Source of the DNA: Tritrichomonas musculus
Taxonomy: Eukaryota; Parabasalia; Tritrichomonadida; Tritrichomonadidae
NCBI GenBank assembly: GCA_039105265.1
Contig: JAPFFF010000007.1
Span: forward strand, 3,224,001 to 3,288,000
DNA: 64,000 bases
Direction of reading: 5' to 3'
The notes beneath the pieces are model-generated. The model had not been told where the DNA came from and searched no databases. It saw only the letters and a program-made list of their open reading frames with translations. Shown piece after piece: positions 1 through 9,326 of the stretch; position 1 is the stretch's first letter; every line of letters begins with the position of its first letter. The position numbers and the translations under genes were made by a program.

Positions 1-1
1 A

Positions 2-118
2 ACGCCTAAGACTGATGATGAGCGAGCTACTATAACTGTCCCCATCATGTACACCCGATTCGTGGCACCCAATTATGCATCACTAGGTGAAGACTATAAG
101 CAGTACTTTGCTATCTAA
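2..118 (+). CDS. C-terminal end of an unrecognised element A protein (partial)
   Basis: An open frame enters from the left edge and ends at the TAA of 116-118, giving about 38 residues ending in DYKQYFAI. Only three bases separate its stop from the next start codon (122), the tight packing typical of virus-like elements. The fragment is too short to assign. Given the next small gene, it could be the end of a capsid gene, but that is a guess from position only. Confidence 0.45.
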   Translation, partial: TPKTDDERATITVPIMYTRFVAPNYASLGEDYKQYFAI

Positions 119-121
119 TAA

Positions 122-454
122 ATGCCAAAGCGCTATTTCCATACACAGACCACCGAATTTACATTACCTGAGGATTTCATATATAGTCGCAACAAGAAAT
201 ACATCGTAGTGCAGTATGTGGGAGCTATCCTGAATAAGACCATCATCGGCGATTTGATGGTACACTCGGATATTGTTGAATTCGACCCATACTGTGACCA
301 CTTCATAATGCTAGCCAACAGACGGCAAACCAAGTATCGCAAATATGAGATGCTCAATAGGACCAAGCGGGATTTCAAAATATGGTTCACAGACCTGTAT
401 GGTAATGAGATAAAACCCGATGCATTTGTGCTATCCTGCTTGCTAATCTATTGA
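122..454 (+). CDS. small element A protein, possibly jelly-roll capsid-like
   Basis: A 110-aa protein starting three bases after the preceding stop. It alternates short hydrophobic strands with polar turns. Its end (FKIWFTDLYGNEIKPDAFVL then a hydrophobic CLLIY) has the shape seen at the C-terminus of Polinton minor-capsid proteins, where a final strand pair carries F-x-[IV]-x-[FY]-x-D followed by a hydrophobic strand. The element B minor-capsid candidate ends in a comparable way. I infer a beta-rich virion protein, but no family is proven. It lies in the same direction as the gene at 479. Confidence 0.5.
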   Translation: MPKRYFHTQTTEFTLPEDFIYSRNKKYIVVQYVGAILNKTIIGDLMVHSDIVEFDPYCDHFIMLANRRQTKYRKYEMLNRTKRDFKIWFTDLYGNEIKPDAFVLSCLLIY

Positions 455-478
455 CCACGGCAGTTTATTTTTGGGTAA

Positions 479-1786
479 ATGTATCAAATTCAAATGAAAC
501 CTGGTGAACAAAAAGTTATTGATGATCTGTTTATTCACTCTATTATAGTTAGTCCAAATGGTCATACCGTATATATGATACCAAAGTTTATTTCACCACC
601 AAAATATGTGAATTATATAGGTTGTGGTTCACCATTTGAGAAGATAATGAAATATAGGTTCTATACGAGACGCTCAGATGAACCATCATATATATGGGCT
701 GTGGACAACTCATTTGGTGAGGATATCGCGTATTTAACAACATTACCAAAAAATGATGTTCCAAAATTACCTCCTGACCCAAGAGATAATGATGATAAAA
801 ATTTAGATTTATATACCCGAAGTGCCAATATTACTGGAATCTGTGATTGTGAAAATGGTGAAGCGTTTATAGCATTGCCACATGCAGTATTTCTGGAAAA
901 GATTAAGGAAAAAACACCAATTCGCCCAGGTACAAATAGTGATTATCATTTTGGTATTCCAGCACTTGAAAATATATCATTCTTACCTAAGATTCAAATC
1001 ATTCAAAACGTTAAAACATATCACAGTCCCACACAATCGCGATTAACTGATAAGCAAAATTACAAATATGGCACACGTCCATTATCACTCACAATGAATT
1101 CACCAACATCATTTGCACCAAGAGCTATTTCCAATGGCAGTGCCGTGAAGAGTCTCGATACAGAAGCATTGCCTGATTCAGCTGAAGATCGATATAATAC
1201 TATATCCAATCAACCAAAAATTGATGCTGATGGTGTGCTTACTTCAACTGATGCCAGACCTAATACTGTGTCATTGAAACTCGGTAAGCCGAATGGTAGC
1301 ATAACTGAGTATCGTATACCAGGGGATTATCAGCAGCGTATCATCAAAAATCTTCGTGATAGACTCGCAAATAGTGGTATCAATATTCCCCCATTTGAAC
1401 TGAATCCAGATATTGCTAATGATAATCGTATGAGCAAAACATATCATGAAGATATTCCACGTAATAGAGCTGGTGAGCAAACGTATTATGATTTTGAGGA
1501 TACCGAATTAGAACCATTATCCATAACCGAGTCTCCGGTTTCACGTAAAAACCTCAATGCTTCACATGTATCATTTGGACCATCATTAAAATCCACAAGC
1601 ACAACACCTGCGAAAAAACCAGGTTTGAGGTCTAAACAAAATCGCAAATATCGTATTAAACGGAAGGTTAGGGTGGCAGCTCGACCATCCGCGAAGAAGC
1701 CACTCTGTGCAAATTCTCATCCAAAAATAGAATCTGCATTTAATGATGGTGAGTTTGATATTGAAATGGCTGATATTCCTGAATAA
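479..1786 (+). CDS. unrecognised element A protein with basic tail
   Basis: A 435-aa protein starting 24 bases after the previous stop. The first 100 residues are rich in short hydrophobic strands and aromatic residues. The middle (about 180-330) is polar and low in structure. The last 70 residues hold a strongly basic stretch (KQNRKYRIKRKVRV) that could bind DNA or act as a nuclear signal. There is no catalytic motif, signal peptide or membrane span that I recognise. Its place beside small virion-like genes suggests a structural or core role. It ends tail-to-tail with the minus-strand gene at 1808, only 21 bases away. Confidence 0.55.
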   Translation: MYQIQMKPGEQKVIDDLFIHSIIVSPNGHTVYMIPKFISPPKYVNYIGCGSPFEKIMKYRFYTRRSDEPSYIWAVDNSFGEDIAYLTTLPKNDVPKLPPDPRDNDDKNLDLYTRSANITGICDCENGEAFIALPHAVFLEKIKEKTPIRPGTNSDYHFGIPALENISFLPKIQIIQNVKTYHSPTQSRLTDKQNYKYGTRPLSLTMNSPTSFAPRAISNGSAVKSLDTEALPDSAEDRYNTISNQPKIDADGVLTSTDARPNTVSLKLGKPNGSITEYRIPGDYQQRIIKNLRDRLANSGINIPPFELNPDIANDNRMSKTYHEDIPRNRAGEQTYYDFEDTELEPLSITESPVSRKNLNASHVSFGPSLKSTSTTPAKKPGLRSKQNRKYRIKRKVRVAARPSAKKPLCANSHPKIESAFNDGEFDIEMADIPE

Positions 1787-1807
1787 AACCTTATATTATA
1801 TCACAAT

Positions 1808-3097
1808 TTATTTTTGCTCTTTTAACATAAAAGCACCAGCCTTAGCTTTACGCTCATCCTTTGCTTTATTATTTGCCGCCTTGAATTCCATATATCCCAT
1901 ACCATTATAGAGTTCCTTTTCAAGATATTCATTAATATGTTGCATGAATGCATCACGATATGCCTTAGCTCGTTCTTTACCACCGAATGCAATACCATTC
2001 ATATATTTTTGTAGCTTAGCTGTATTACTAGGCTCGGTGTGCAATCCAATATTGAAAACTGCATACTCAACTTCAGCTATGAGAGCCTTAAATGGTTCAT
2101 CCCATTCAGCACTATTTTTATCCACATTTGCAGGTATGATTTTGGTGACATATTCAGTTAAGGATTCCTTAACTACATCGTTATATTTTGATTTATAGGT
2201 TGATTTATATAAGCTCCATGCATCATATGTGAAGGTTTTGTGCTCTTGCTTCATTATAGCTCTTAGAGCTGGTATATCAAATAATGCAGAATACACAAAA
2301 TTTGATACAGCTAAGAAATTGGTTGCTTTCTGCAATATTTTTACAGCTTTGAATCTTATCCAGAATATATCCCAGATATGCTTGAATGCTGATGTCCAAT
2401 ATGAACGTGGGGACAACCTCTTGCTAACCCTAGCCTTTGGTAAACCTATAGCACCATAACCTAGCATGGCTTTAGTCATTGCTTCAGTTGGTGCTACTTG
2501 ATATATTCCCTTTTCCCAATCAACCTTGTCAACTGATTTCTGGAACTGTTCCGCTAACCATACATTGAATGGGTTTGCTTCACGTAATTTCCTTGAGTTG
2601 AACTTCGCAGCCCATGCCTTCTTATATGGAGATGCTTGAACAAGTTGATATCCATTAACAATTACTGGAACACCTCTCTTATTAACAAGTACGATATCAT
2701 CAACCTTGTCACCATTGAGGTCAGTGATCTTATTACCGAATAAATCGGTTGTGTTTGGTTGTAGTACTCTATATTTAGGAATACCATTTTCATCAGTATG
2801 CTTTAAACAATATTCTAATGCTGTATCTCGTTTTGCCGCAGCAGGAATATATTTAATTCGGCAATTCCCATTGATAATCATGTCAATAAAATCTTGCTTA
2901 TATTTTGATGATACACGAGATTTGGATAAGCTTGGTACCCTAAATCCTTCGAGATTTTCTACTATATTTTCGAATTTTCTATTAGGTACTCCAATTCTAC
3001 CGACACCAGATAGACCTTTAGCTTTTCTATATATTTCAATAGCTTTTGTATCATATGGGTCAGTAATATCCCTTATTCCATCATCATCTTCTGGCAA
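1808..3097 (-). CDS. element A protein with DxNxDxxDD loop, possible virion protein
   Basis: About 429 residues. Residues 126-134 form a calcium-loop-like motif (DLNGDKVDD), followed by a hydrophobic strand and a VNGYQL segment near 147-152. From memory, a D-x-[ND]-x-D loop followed by a strand and 'VNGY' is a pattern of a virion-associated family in some large DNA viruses. This is recollection, not a search result. Residues 220-290 hold amphipathic or hydrophobic helices. The C-terminus is Lys/Ala-rich. The first codon of the open frame here is TTG, so the exact start is uncertain. It is followed upstream by the 376-aa gene on the same strand. Confidence 0.5.
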   Translation of the reverse strand: MPEDDDGIRDITDPYDTKAIEIYRKAKGLSGVGRIGVPNRKFENIVENLEGFRVPSLSKSRVSSKYKQDFIDMIINGNCRIKYIPAAAKRDTALEYCLKHTDENGIPKYRVLQPNTTDLFGNKITDLNGDKVDDIVLVNKRGVPVIVNGYQLVQASPYKKAWAAKFNSRKLREANPFNVWLAEQFQKSVDKVDWEKGIYQVAPTEAMTKAMLGYGAIGLPKARVSKRLSPRSYWTSAFKHIWDIFWIRFKAVKILQKATNFLAVSNFVYSALFDIPALRAIMKQEHKTFTYDAWSLYKSTYKSKYNDVVKESLTEYVTKIIPANVDKNSAEWDEPFKALIAEVEYAVFNIGLHTEPSNTAKLQKYMNGIAFGGKERAKAYRDAFMQHINEYLEKELYNGMGYMEFKAANNKAKDERKAKAGAFMLKEQK

Positions 3098-3165
3098 TAA
3101 TGATGTTCCATCCTCACTCCAAGACCCCTCATCTTCGATTTCTTCTGGCTCACGAAATGTAGTAT

Positions 3166-4296
3166 TTAAATTTCATAAGCTTCATATGTAATACCTGTAG
3201 GACGTTTTCTAGATGCCATTACTTTAAATGTTGGAAAAATCTGTTTATGCGATTTGCTATTAAGCTTATTTACTAGATTGAGCTTATCTAATATATCACG
3301 AGTATCTTCATATTGACCTCTAGAAATATATTCATGTAATGTGGCTACCAAATCTTTTGTTTTAAGGTCATCACTAGACTGTGGATGGATAGCCCTATTA
3401 TAGCATTCCGTAAGTCCATCATATGAGTCCTCACCCAAAACACCGAAATTGCGAAGTGCTTGCAAATCATGTTTGAGTGTTTTGTTGAATGTAGTCATAA
3501 GTCTATCCATATTACTCTCACCTGGCAAATTGGTCAGGGATTGTAAGAATTCCTTATTGATTTCAGCTTCGATATCTTCATAGGTTTTAACAGTTGTAAT
3601 GCATTTCCGTATACTAGATACCTCTTTATTGGTTTTTGGAGACCTAATGATATCGGCTTGCTTTTTCTCGATTGAATCCAAGTTACGTATGATATTATCA
3701 ACCATATCTCGTACCTCTCGAATCTCAATTTGGTTTAGTTTGCGGGGTGCATATTTATCGGGGTCATCAGCAATGCGATAGTATTTGGGTAATACATTAA
3801 GGATTTGTTCGGGAAGTATATCTTGAGTCTTAAGCGCATCCATATCAACACTAATTCGAGCTATTCGATTGGGTGTGAGTATTTGGAATGGACTCATATC
3901 ACCTTCTTCCTCCTCCTCCTCAAATTCTAGCTCAATAGGTTCCTCAAATTCGGGGATATCCTGTTGGAGTTCCTCGCTTGGGACTTCGCTTGGGACTTCG
4001 CTTGGATCTCCTGGGGGTTTCAAATGTCGCTCCAGATCTTCGAAGAATGCTGTATATACAAGTAAATTAACATACAATTTCGCAAACTGATCTGGGTCAT
4101 TTATGTTGGTGCTTTCCCATGCATTTTTCATATCTTCAAGCTTATGCGATACCTCATCCGTGTACAAATCTGGCCTATTGATGGCGGCTATTATATTATA
4201 GACGATTGCATTTGGTATTTTGCATTTTTGTACCATACACCTAAGAATCTCCCGGTATGTGGGGTCCTTGACTCCACTATTAATTACGGTAATCAT
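3166..4296 (-). CDS. unrecognised acidic/helical element A protein
   Basis: A 376-aa protein. Residues 1-95 are helical. A short tandem repeat follows (three PSEV/PSEE units near residue 100) and then a very acidic stretch with seven or more consecutive Glu (about 115-132). The rest (about 150-376) is predicted mainly helical, with a basic C-terminus. There are no catalytic motifs or membrane spans. Acidic repeat linkers of this kind are common in virion or scaffold proteins, but the function is unknown. Its start is divergent from the fibre-like gene, with 18 bases between the two start codons, so the promoters must overlap the coding ends. Confidence 0.5.
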   Translation of the reverse strand: MITVINSGVKDPTYREILRCMVQKCKIPNAIVYNIIAAINRPDLYTDEVSHKLEDMKNAWESTNINDPDQFAKLYVNLLVYTAFFEDLERHLKPPGDPSEVPSEVPSEELQQDIPEFEEPIELEFEEEEEEGDMSPFQILTPNRIARISVDMDALKTQDILPEQILNVLPKYYRIADDPDKYAPRKLNQIEIREVRDMVDNIIRNLDSIEKKQADIIRSPKTNKEVSSIRKCITTVKTYEDIEAEINKEFLQSLTNLPGESNMDRLMTTFNKTLKHDLQALRNFGVLGEDSYDGLTECYNRAIHPQSSDDLKTKDLVATLHEYISRGQYEDTRDILDKLNLVNKLNSKSHKQIFPTFKVMASRKRPTGITYEAYEI

Positions 4297-4314
4297 ACCT
4301 TTATTTTATAGTAA

Positions 4315-7077
4315 ATGTTTAGTATAGAACAGAGTGGATTTTCTATAAAAGCAGCCACTATCGACGAGTTACTAATAGAATACATCAAAAAGTATGCATG
4401 CATGTGCCATGCCAATGGGTCAAATGGGTCCAATGGGTCCAATGGCTCGAATATAACTGGTCCCAACCAGGAGCAAATCAAGGAACTCATTACGAGTACA
4501 GTTGGTGAGCATCTCGAAAAATATGCCTTAGCCAAGGACCTTGAGTCATACGCTTTGCAAACCCAGCTATTCGACTATGTGAAAACCGAGGATTTCAATA
4601 CGGAGATGCTGAAGTACGCATCTAGTGAAGATGTGGATAGTGCCATTGGGGAATTACGTGATTACATCGCCAAAAACTGTGCACTATCTACTGAAATACC
4701 TGAGGTCCCTGAGAACATCGTTACGAGTGATTCATTGAGTACTGCTTTGGAACCGTACGCGAAGCTTGCGAACTTAAGTGAGTATGCGAAGACCCAGGAC
4801 CTAAGTGAGTATGTGAAGACCCAGGACCTCCCTGAGATACCCACAGTTCTCAAAAATAGTGAGTTGCAATTGAACATAAGAGATCAATTACCAGACGAAA
4901 TGTTTCAGAAATTGATGGCTGAAGATGTTAAACCATTATCAGCTCAAGCATCAATGTGTTTAACAAGTATGGCGGCTAATGAAGGTCTTCAAGCGGCTTT
5001 GGATTCTTGTGCCAGAGAATATGTTCGAAAAGAAGACCTCCCAGAGATTATTGATCAAGTGAAAGGCTATATCCCAGAGATTATCGAGGGGCAAACAACT
5101 ATTCAATTCACAATCGCCAATAATACAATTCTTGATTTGGATTACGACCCATATCATGTACTGATTGAGCAATATGGGTTGGATATTGTATCATCAGACA
5201 GCTACTATACGGCCCATTATGTTCACGCAGACTATTCGTACAATGACGATGATAATCTACCCTCTCAGATACTGCGCATGGAAGGAAGTGATTCTAGTCT
5301 TTGGTATCTGTATAACTCCCATGAATTAATCAATCCAGGAACTGGTGATACACCGGAAATACTATCATGTTCAATTACCAAAACTGTCGAACCAACCGAC
5401 AAAAACGCTTATTCAGCTAGATATGTGTCGAACACTTATGCTCTCAAAGCGGATATCCCAGAACCAGTTGACTTGACACCATATTATACTAGTGGTCAGG
5501 CTGATGAGAAGTTCGTCGATGAAGATGAGCTCGCATATGAATTAGACAAGTATGAGACCAAGGATGTGGCTGATGGGAAGTATGCGAAGCTTGCGAACTT
5601 AGGTGAGTACGCTCTCAAAACGGATATCCCGGAGATACCCACAGATTTGGTTAATGGATCTAAACTGAGTACTGTGTTGGAACCATACGCGAAGACCCAG
5701 GACTTGCCAGATATGTCCGAGTATGCGAAGCTTGCGAACTTAAGTGAGTATGCACTCACAACAGATATACCAAAAGAGTATTTCACTGATATCAGTGGAG
5801 AGGTTTATATCAAAGACCCAAACAACATCCTGACATTGGGTGGAGCAAATCAGACAAGTAGTGATGCACCTCTCATGGTCATGAAACCAAATCATTCTCG
5901 CAATACCAGAATATTTAGCATTGGCAATCAACTGGATAGCTCGAAGGAGCGATGGTTAGATTTCGATATTGATGCAAACAGTGATACAGCGACCATCAAA
6001 TACAATGAAATAACTGCATTGGAGATTACTCGATCAAAAGTTTGTGTTATGAATGCATGTGATGTAGACGGTAATGCCTATGCAAAAACCCAGGACTTAC
6101 CAGATATGACCAAGTATGCACTCACAACAGATATCCCAGCACCAGTTGACTTGACACCATATTATACTAGTGCCCAGGCTGATGAGAAGTATGCATTGAA
6201 GTCGAGTGCTGTTACAGATGAGCAGCTAATAAAAAGGTGTGCCATTGATTGCAGTCCAATTGAGGAGGGGTCCTCGGATATATCAATTCGTTATCTAAAA
6301 CTTGTAGATAAGGTGATTAAACTGGAATACATAGTAAGTGAATATGCACTATGTTGTGAAATAAGGGTGTTATTCCGTGATACAGATGGAAATCCCCATA
6401 ACATAGTAATAGTATTACATCAGAGGACTGTGTATTTCGACAATTTCAAATTCCCACTATATTATGAAGGCACTGATGATATAACATCAAGTACACTTAC
6501 ATATAGCTTCCCAATATTTGGATATCCCTGGACAACTACTCAGGAATTATTAGATGCTAGACAACTATATTCAAGACAAATCATGTCCCGAGAGTATTTA
6601 GCAACATTCAAGGCTGCTATTTACGGTGCACAATCAAACACAACCATCACTCACTACTCCCCAATCGAGTCATCGGTTAACACCATCACCGATTTCGTCA
6701 TTGGAGCCCCAGTATATATGACCGGCAAGGTGTATCATCGTGAGGATTCGAAATGGGTCCCTAGCACTGAAGCTGACACCACTGATTGCATATGTAGTGT
6801 GAAGACTACTGGCACCTGGAAGGAGTATGTTGGTATATGCGTGAGAATCGATGAAGCCAATGGTTGTATCACATTCGCCACTCATGGGGATTACATGGTT
6901 AAGGTTGAGGACTCCTCATGCTATTCCATTGGGGATGAGGTATTCATTGATAACGCTGATAATAAACTGAAGATACTCACTGGTGAGACCGCGATAACCT
7001 CAAAAATAAATCGTATGACCGTGGGTATCATAACTGGTATCATCAACGGATCCACATTAGCTGTGTTTAAGGCCTAA
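4315..7077 (+). CDS. fibre-like protein with repeated modules
   Basis: A 920-aa protein with the build of a phage or virus fibre. An N-terminal helical part is followed by a collagen-like Asn-Gly-Ser linker (about residues 34-46). Three clusters of near-repeated modules follow (about 60-180, 375-485 and 590-630), built from SEYAKTQDL, KLANLSEYA, LPEIP and LTPYYTS-x-QADEK units. Long beta-rich globular parts lie between them, and the C-terminal domain of about 150 residues is beta-rich with a Gly/Ile core. Such short D-L/Y-A repeats are typical of trimeric tail-fibre shafts. The likely role is host-cell attachment of a virion. The module DNA is also repeated (for example near 4745, 5580 and 5700), which favours recombination. 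No signal peptide or membrane span is seen. Confidence 0.65.
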   Translation: MFSIEQSGFSIKAATIDELLIEYIKKYACMCHANGSNGSNGSNGSNITGPNQEQIKELITSTVGEHLEKYALAKDLESYALQTQLFDYVKTEDFNTEMLKYASSEDVDSAIGELRDYIAKNCALSTEIPEVPENIVTSDSLSTALEPYAKLANLSEYAKTQDLSEYVKTQDLPEIPTVLKNSELQLNIRDQLPDEMFQKLMAEDVKPLSAQASMCLTSMAANEGLQAALDSCAREYVRKEDLPEIIDQVKGYIPEIIEGQTTIQFTIANNTILDLDYDPYHVLIEQYGLDIVSSDSYYTAHYVHADYSYNDDDNLPSQILRMEGSDSSLWYLYNSHELINPGTGDTPEILSCSITKTVEPTDKNAYSARYVSNTYALKADIPEPVDLTPYYTSGQADEKFVDEDELAYELDKYETKDVADGKYAKLANLGEYALKTDIPEIPTDLVNGSKLSTVLEPYAKTQDLPDMSEYAKLANLSEYALTTDIPKEYFTDISGEVYIKDPNNILTLGGANQTSSDAPLMVMKPNHSRNTRIFSIGNQLDSSKERWLDFDIDANSDTATIKYNEITALEITRSKVCVMNACDVDGNAYAKTQDLPDMTKYALTTDIPAPVDLTPYYTSAQADEKYALKSSAVTDEQLIKRCAIDCSPIEEGSSDISIRYLKLVDKVIKLEYIVSEYALCCEIRVLFRDTDGNPHNIVIVLHQRTVYFDNFKFPLYYEGTDDITSSTLTYSFPIFGYPWTTTQELLDARQLYSRQIMSREYLATFKAAIYGAQSNTTITHYSPIESSVNTITDFVIGAPVYMTGKVYHREDSKWVPSTEADTTDCICSVKTTGTWKEYVGICVRIDEANGCITFATHGDYMVKVEDSSCYSIGDEVFIDNADNKLKILTGETAITSKINRMTVGIITGIINGSTLAVFKA

Positions 7078-7079
7078 TG

Positions 7080-7104
7080 TAGGTCGCAGCAATTTTGCTG
7101 TCAC
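7080..7104. repeat. hairpin repeat, copy 1, after the fibre-like gene
   Basis: The core CAGCAATTTTGCTG forms a 6-bp stem with a TT loop, extended by partial outer pairing. It lies directly after the fibre gene's stop codon. A 22-base segment including it is found again at 10743-10764. It could be a transcript 3'-end signal or a dispersed element-specific repeat. Confidence 0.5.
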
Positions 7105-7110
7105 CCAAAT

Positions 7111-7926
7111 TTAGAGCATAATATAGTCCCCTGATGTGAGCCCATGGATGAATGGTGCACAGGATTGGTTCTCGAGGACAATCATTTTGGTGTGTGTCCC
7201 GGTGAGAGCATTCTTGTTTACCGTGATCTTGGACATCGTCATCTCACTGATTTTGCTCTGGATTTTGGTTTTCATGACCAGCCCTGGAGGGGTTGAGAGC
7301 TGGCGAGTCATTTGCAGATTGATATTTTTGCCAACCTTCACACCACCATTGTCGATGATGTCCTTGTAATCATCACTTGTAATACGGTTTTTCTTGAGGG
7401 AGACCCCCTTGAGTTTGAGTGCCTTGGTTACAGCTCCACTATTAAATATGGTGTAGCACTTGGGGGCTAACGCAATCATATTCTCACCATATTTCTCAAT
7501 GCAGAGACCCAGTATTTTCTTCTCATCAGCGATTGTGTTTATATTGGGATTCGGCATGAACTTATATATGTTCTCATCATAGAATGCCCTATTCTTGATG
7601 ATGTATTTGAACTCTTGATCGGACCCCTTGGTATCATCACCAGCAACTGCAAAATACGCACTATCAGTGTCCCCCTCTATGAAATGGAATCGCTCCACAT
7701 CAAGGCACTTGTACATGAAGTCGTATATGAATGTGAGATACCAGAATTTGGCATTATCTAGAGTCCAGAATGATTCCTGAAGGCATGTCGTGCATTTGAA
7801 GCTCTTCGGGTTCATCTGGAGTAGATAGTTGTCATCACTCAATTTGGTGCCACTGACATAGTTGTCGTAGATGATATTCTGGAAGGTCTTATCGCATCTC
7901 CAATTCCTTGCAGAAAGAACCTTCAT
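7111..7926 (-). CDS. family-B DNA polymerase, C-terminal part only (element A)
   Basis: About 271 residues corresponding to the palm C-motif and thumb of a family-B polymerase. The catalytic GDTDSAYF motif (motif C) lies near residue 86. A following KCYT segment near 156 and the end, with LTGTHTKM and a hydrophobic tail, are typical of viral or organellar protein-primed polymerases. The upstream palm and exonuclease regions are not present here. The first ten residues come from the 569-bp repeat, so the apparent start codon is not the ancestral one. It is clearly different in sequence from the polymerase of element B. Treat it as a fossil part of element A. Confidence 0.75.
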   Translation of the reverse strand: MKVLSARNWRCDKTFQNIIYDNYVSGTKLSDDNYLLQMNPKSFKCTTCLQESFWTLDNAKFWYLTFIYDFMYKCLDVERFHFIEGDTDSAYFAVAGDDTKGSDQEFKYIIKNRAFYDENIYKFMPNPNINTIADEKKILGLCIEKYGENMIALAPKCYTIFNSGAVTKALKLKGVSLKKNRITSDDYKDIIDNGGVKVGKNINLQMTRQLSTPPGLVMKTKIQSKISEMTMSKITVNKNALTGTHTKMIVLENQSCAPFIHGLTSGDYIML

Positions 7927-8464
7927 ATGAAACTATTTGGGTGTTAGTTGGAACAACGCTCATTTTCTAAATGGATAAAAAATTAAATTGATTCGAGAAT
8001 AGCATTATTTTTGGGATTGTCAATTTATGGAAATGCGTAAGCATTTATCTTGAGGCGAAGCCGAATGGAATTTACCTAAAATGGATTTTGAGAGGCCCCT
8101 CTTGGGTACCCCTATACCAATTTGAGGTGAGGTGTGAGGTATGAGGTATGAGGTGTGAGGTATGAGGTGTGATGTGTGACCCCTTAAGTGAACCTCTTAG
8201 TAGTGAGCATGGATAGAATGTATATTCATACTGGATGTTCCGCATGGGAATATGGGGATATGGATGGAATATGGAGGGGATACCTGGCACATACAATTTC
8301 CTTTAAAAGACCATAGATTCCTTTGATTTGGACTATGACATTTCAGCAAAAATTCAAGGTCTGGAGCTTAATTTTAAATGGTTATGTGAATATCAAAATT
8401 AGGTTAGATGTGGCTGTTATATTTGAAATTTATCTGGTCCCCATGCGGAACTACCATCACTACT
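7896..8464. repeat. 569-bp direct repeat, copy 1
   Basis: Matches 12374-12942 with a constant offset of 4478 bases. I saw no mismatch when reading the two copies side by side. It contains 23 codons' worth of a gene start, a spacer with a 10-bp minisatellite (AGGTATGAGG-type units, about 8123-8177) and the last 15 codons of a minus-strand gene. The near-perfect identity points to a recent duplication. Confidence 0.9.
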
Positions 8465-8857
8465 TCGCTCCTGTTTCAATCGATCACGCTCAAGCCGTTT
8501 GCGTTCCTTCTCAGCAAGTTCCTGTTCCTGCTTAAGGCGTTCCTGTTCAAGTCTGTCATCCTCTAGTTTACGCAACCTCTGTTCAGTTTCAGCCCTCAAC
8601 TGCTCATCCTCTTGTTCAGCCCTCAGTTGTCCAAAGAATGTATCAAAATGCGATTCCTGAAGAGCAGACCTAGTATCAAAACCTATTCGATCTACAAATG
8701 ATTTCTCATTGAGGAACCTACTGAGCTTGCTCAGCTGAGCGACATATGTGAGGTTGGTTGGGATGTTGCCACCGAACTCATTATTAACAATATTGATATA
8801 ATTTTTGACAGTTTTTGTAGGAATTTTACCAAAATGTCCATTTGTAATATTACTCAT
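8417..8857 (-). CDS. coiled-coil element A protein with shared C-terminal tail
   Basis: A 146-aa protein. Residues 1-70 look globular. Residues about 75-130 are a charged coiled coil rich in Glu, Arg, Leu and Gln (repeats of LEQERLKQE type). The last 15 residues (SSDGSSAWGPDKFQI) are encoded by the 569-bp repeat, and the same tail ends the quite different protein at 12895-13161. The change from coiled coil to tail falls exactly at the repeat edge, so one of the two proteins probably gained the tail by rearrangement. The function is unknown; a short oligomeric structural protein is plausible. Confidence 0.5.
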   Translation of the reverse strand: MSNITNGHFGKIPTKTVKNYINIVNNEFGGNIPTNLTYVAQLSKLSRFLNEKSFVDRIGFDTRSALQESHFDTFFGQLRAEQEDEQLRAETEQRLRKLEDDRLEQERLKQEQELAEKERKRLERDRLKQERSSDGSSAWGPDKFQI

Positions 8858-9326
8858 TTGCCTGAACGTAAAAATACAAAAATAGTCATCGCAAAAATAT
8901 TGATTAAATATTATTTTTGAATTTTAATCATGTACATACTCCCTGCAATGTAGTTGGAACCAATTAAATGCTAAATCGAAAACATATATGTGTTAGCGCT
9001 AACTGGTATAGTTGTTGGATCATGAAGGATGTCTCCGGGCTTCGGCTGCAGGCATAGGTTCGATTCACTGCCATACCGATTTTTCGTATTATTTCCGGTC
9101 CATATTTGTGATAGAGCCCTAGCGCACTAAACACCTTGGGTAAGCTATTACTTGTGGATTATGGGGTAATACGGGCATTTGCCGGCATTTGCAACCCAAA
9201 CCAGCCTCATGGTGGATGCAACTGTTTCTCTTTATGGGGTGGTATCATCCCGGGCACTTATCATCTCATATCGAATGCATTACGCATCCATCATGGGGTC
9301 GGTTTTTGCAAAAATATTTTTTAGTC
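8858..9326. other. element A spacer with a tRNA-like segment
   Basis: A 469-base stretch with no gene I can support. It includes the tRNA-like segment at 9005-9077. The plus-strand frame at 9136-9324 has no protein-like composition and is left out. The 9000-9320 part is GC-richer than the surrounding spacers. Confidence 0.5.
9005..9077 (+). other. tRNA-like segment (degenerate)
   Basis: A 73-base segment that begins GGTATAG and ends CCATACC, giving a 7-bp acceptor-like stem with one mismatch. It holds a good B-box/T-loop sequence (GGTTCGATTC) at the usual distance from the 3' end. The T-stem itself pairs poorly, and no clear 5-bp anticodon stem forms. It is therefore more likely a tRNA-derived relic or tRNA-like RNA than a working tRNA. 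I assign no anticodon. Confidence 0.3.

Noticed and set aside
8072-8296. A 74-aa minus-strand frame in copy 1 of the 569-bp repeat, repeated at 12550-12774.
   Set aside because: It lies wholly in the spacer with the minisatellite, and its His/Thr/Pro/Ser repeats mirror the 10-bp units. Both copies are identical only because the DNA is duplicated.
9005-9077. A complete functional tRNA.
   Set aside because: The T-stem pairs poorly and there is no proper anticodon stem, so only a tRNA-like segment is reported.
9136-9324. A 62-aa plus-strand frame in element A spacer.
   Set aside because: It has no start context, and its Cys/Gly/His content is not repeated in any neighbouring gene. It is more likely a chance frame in GC-richer spacer.
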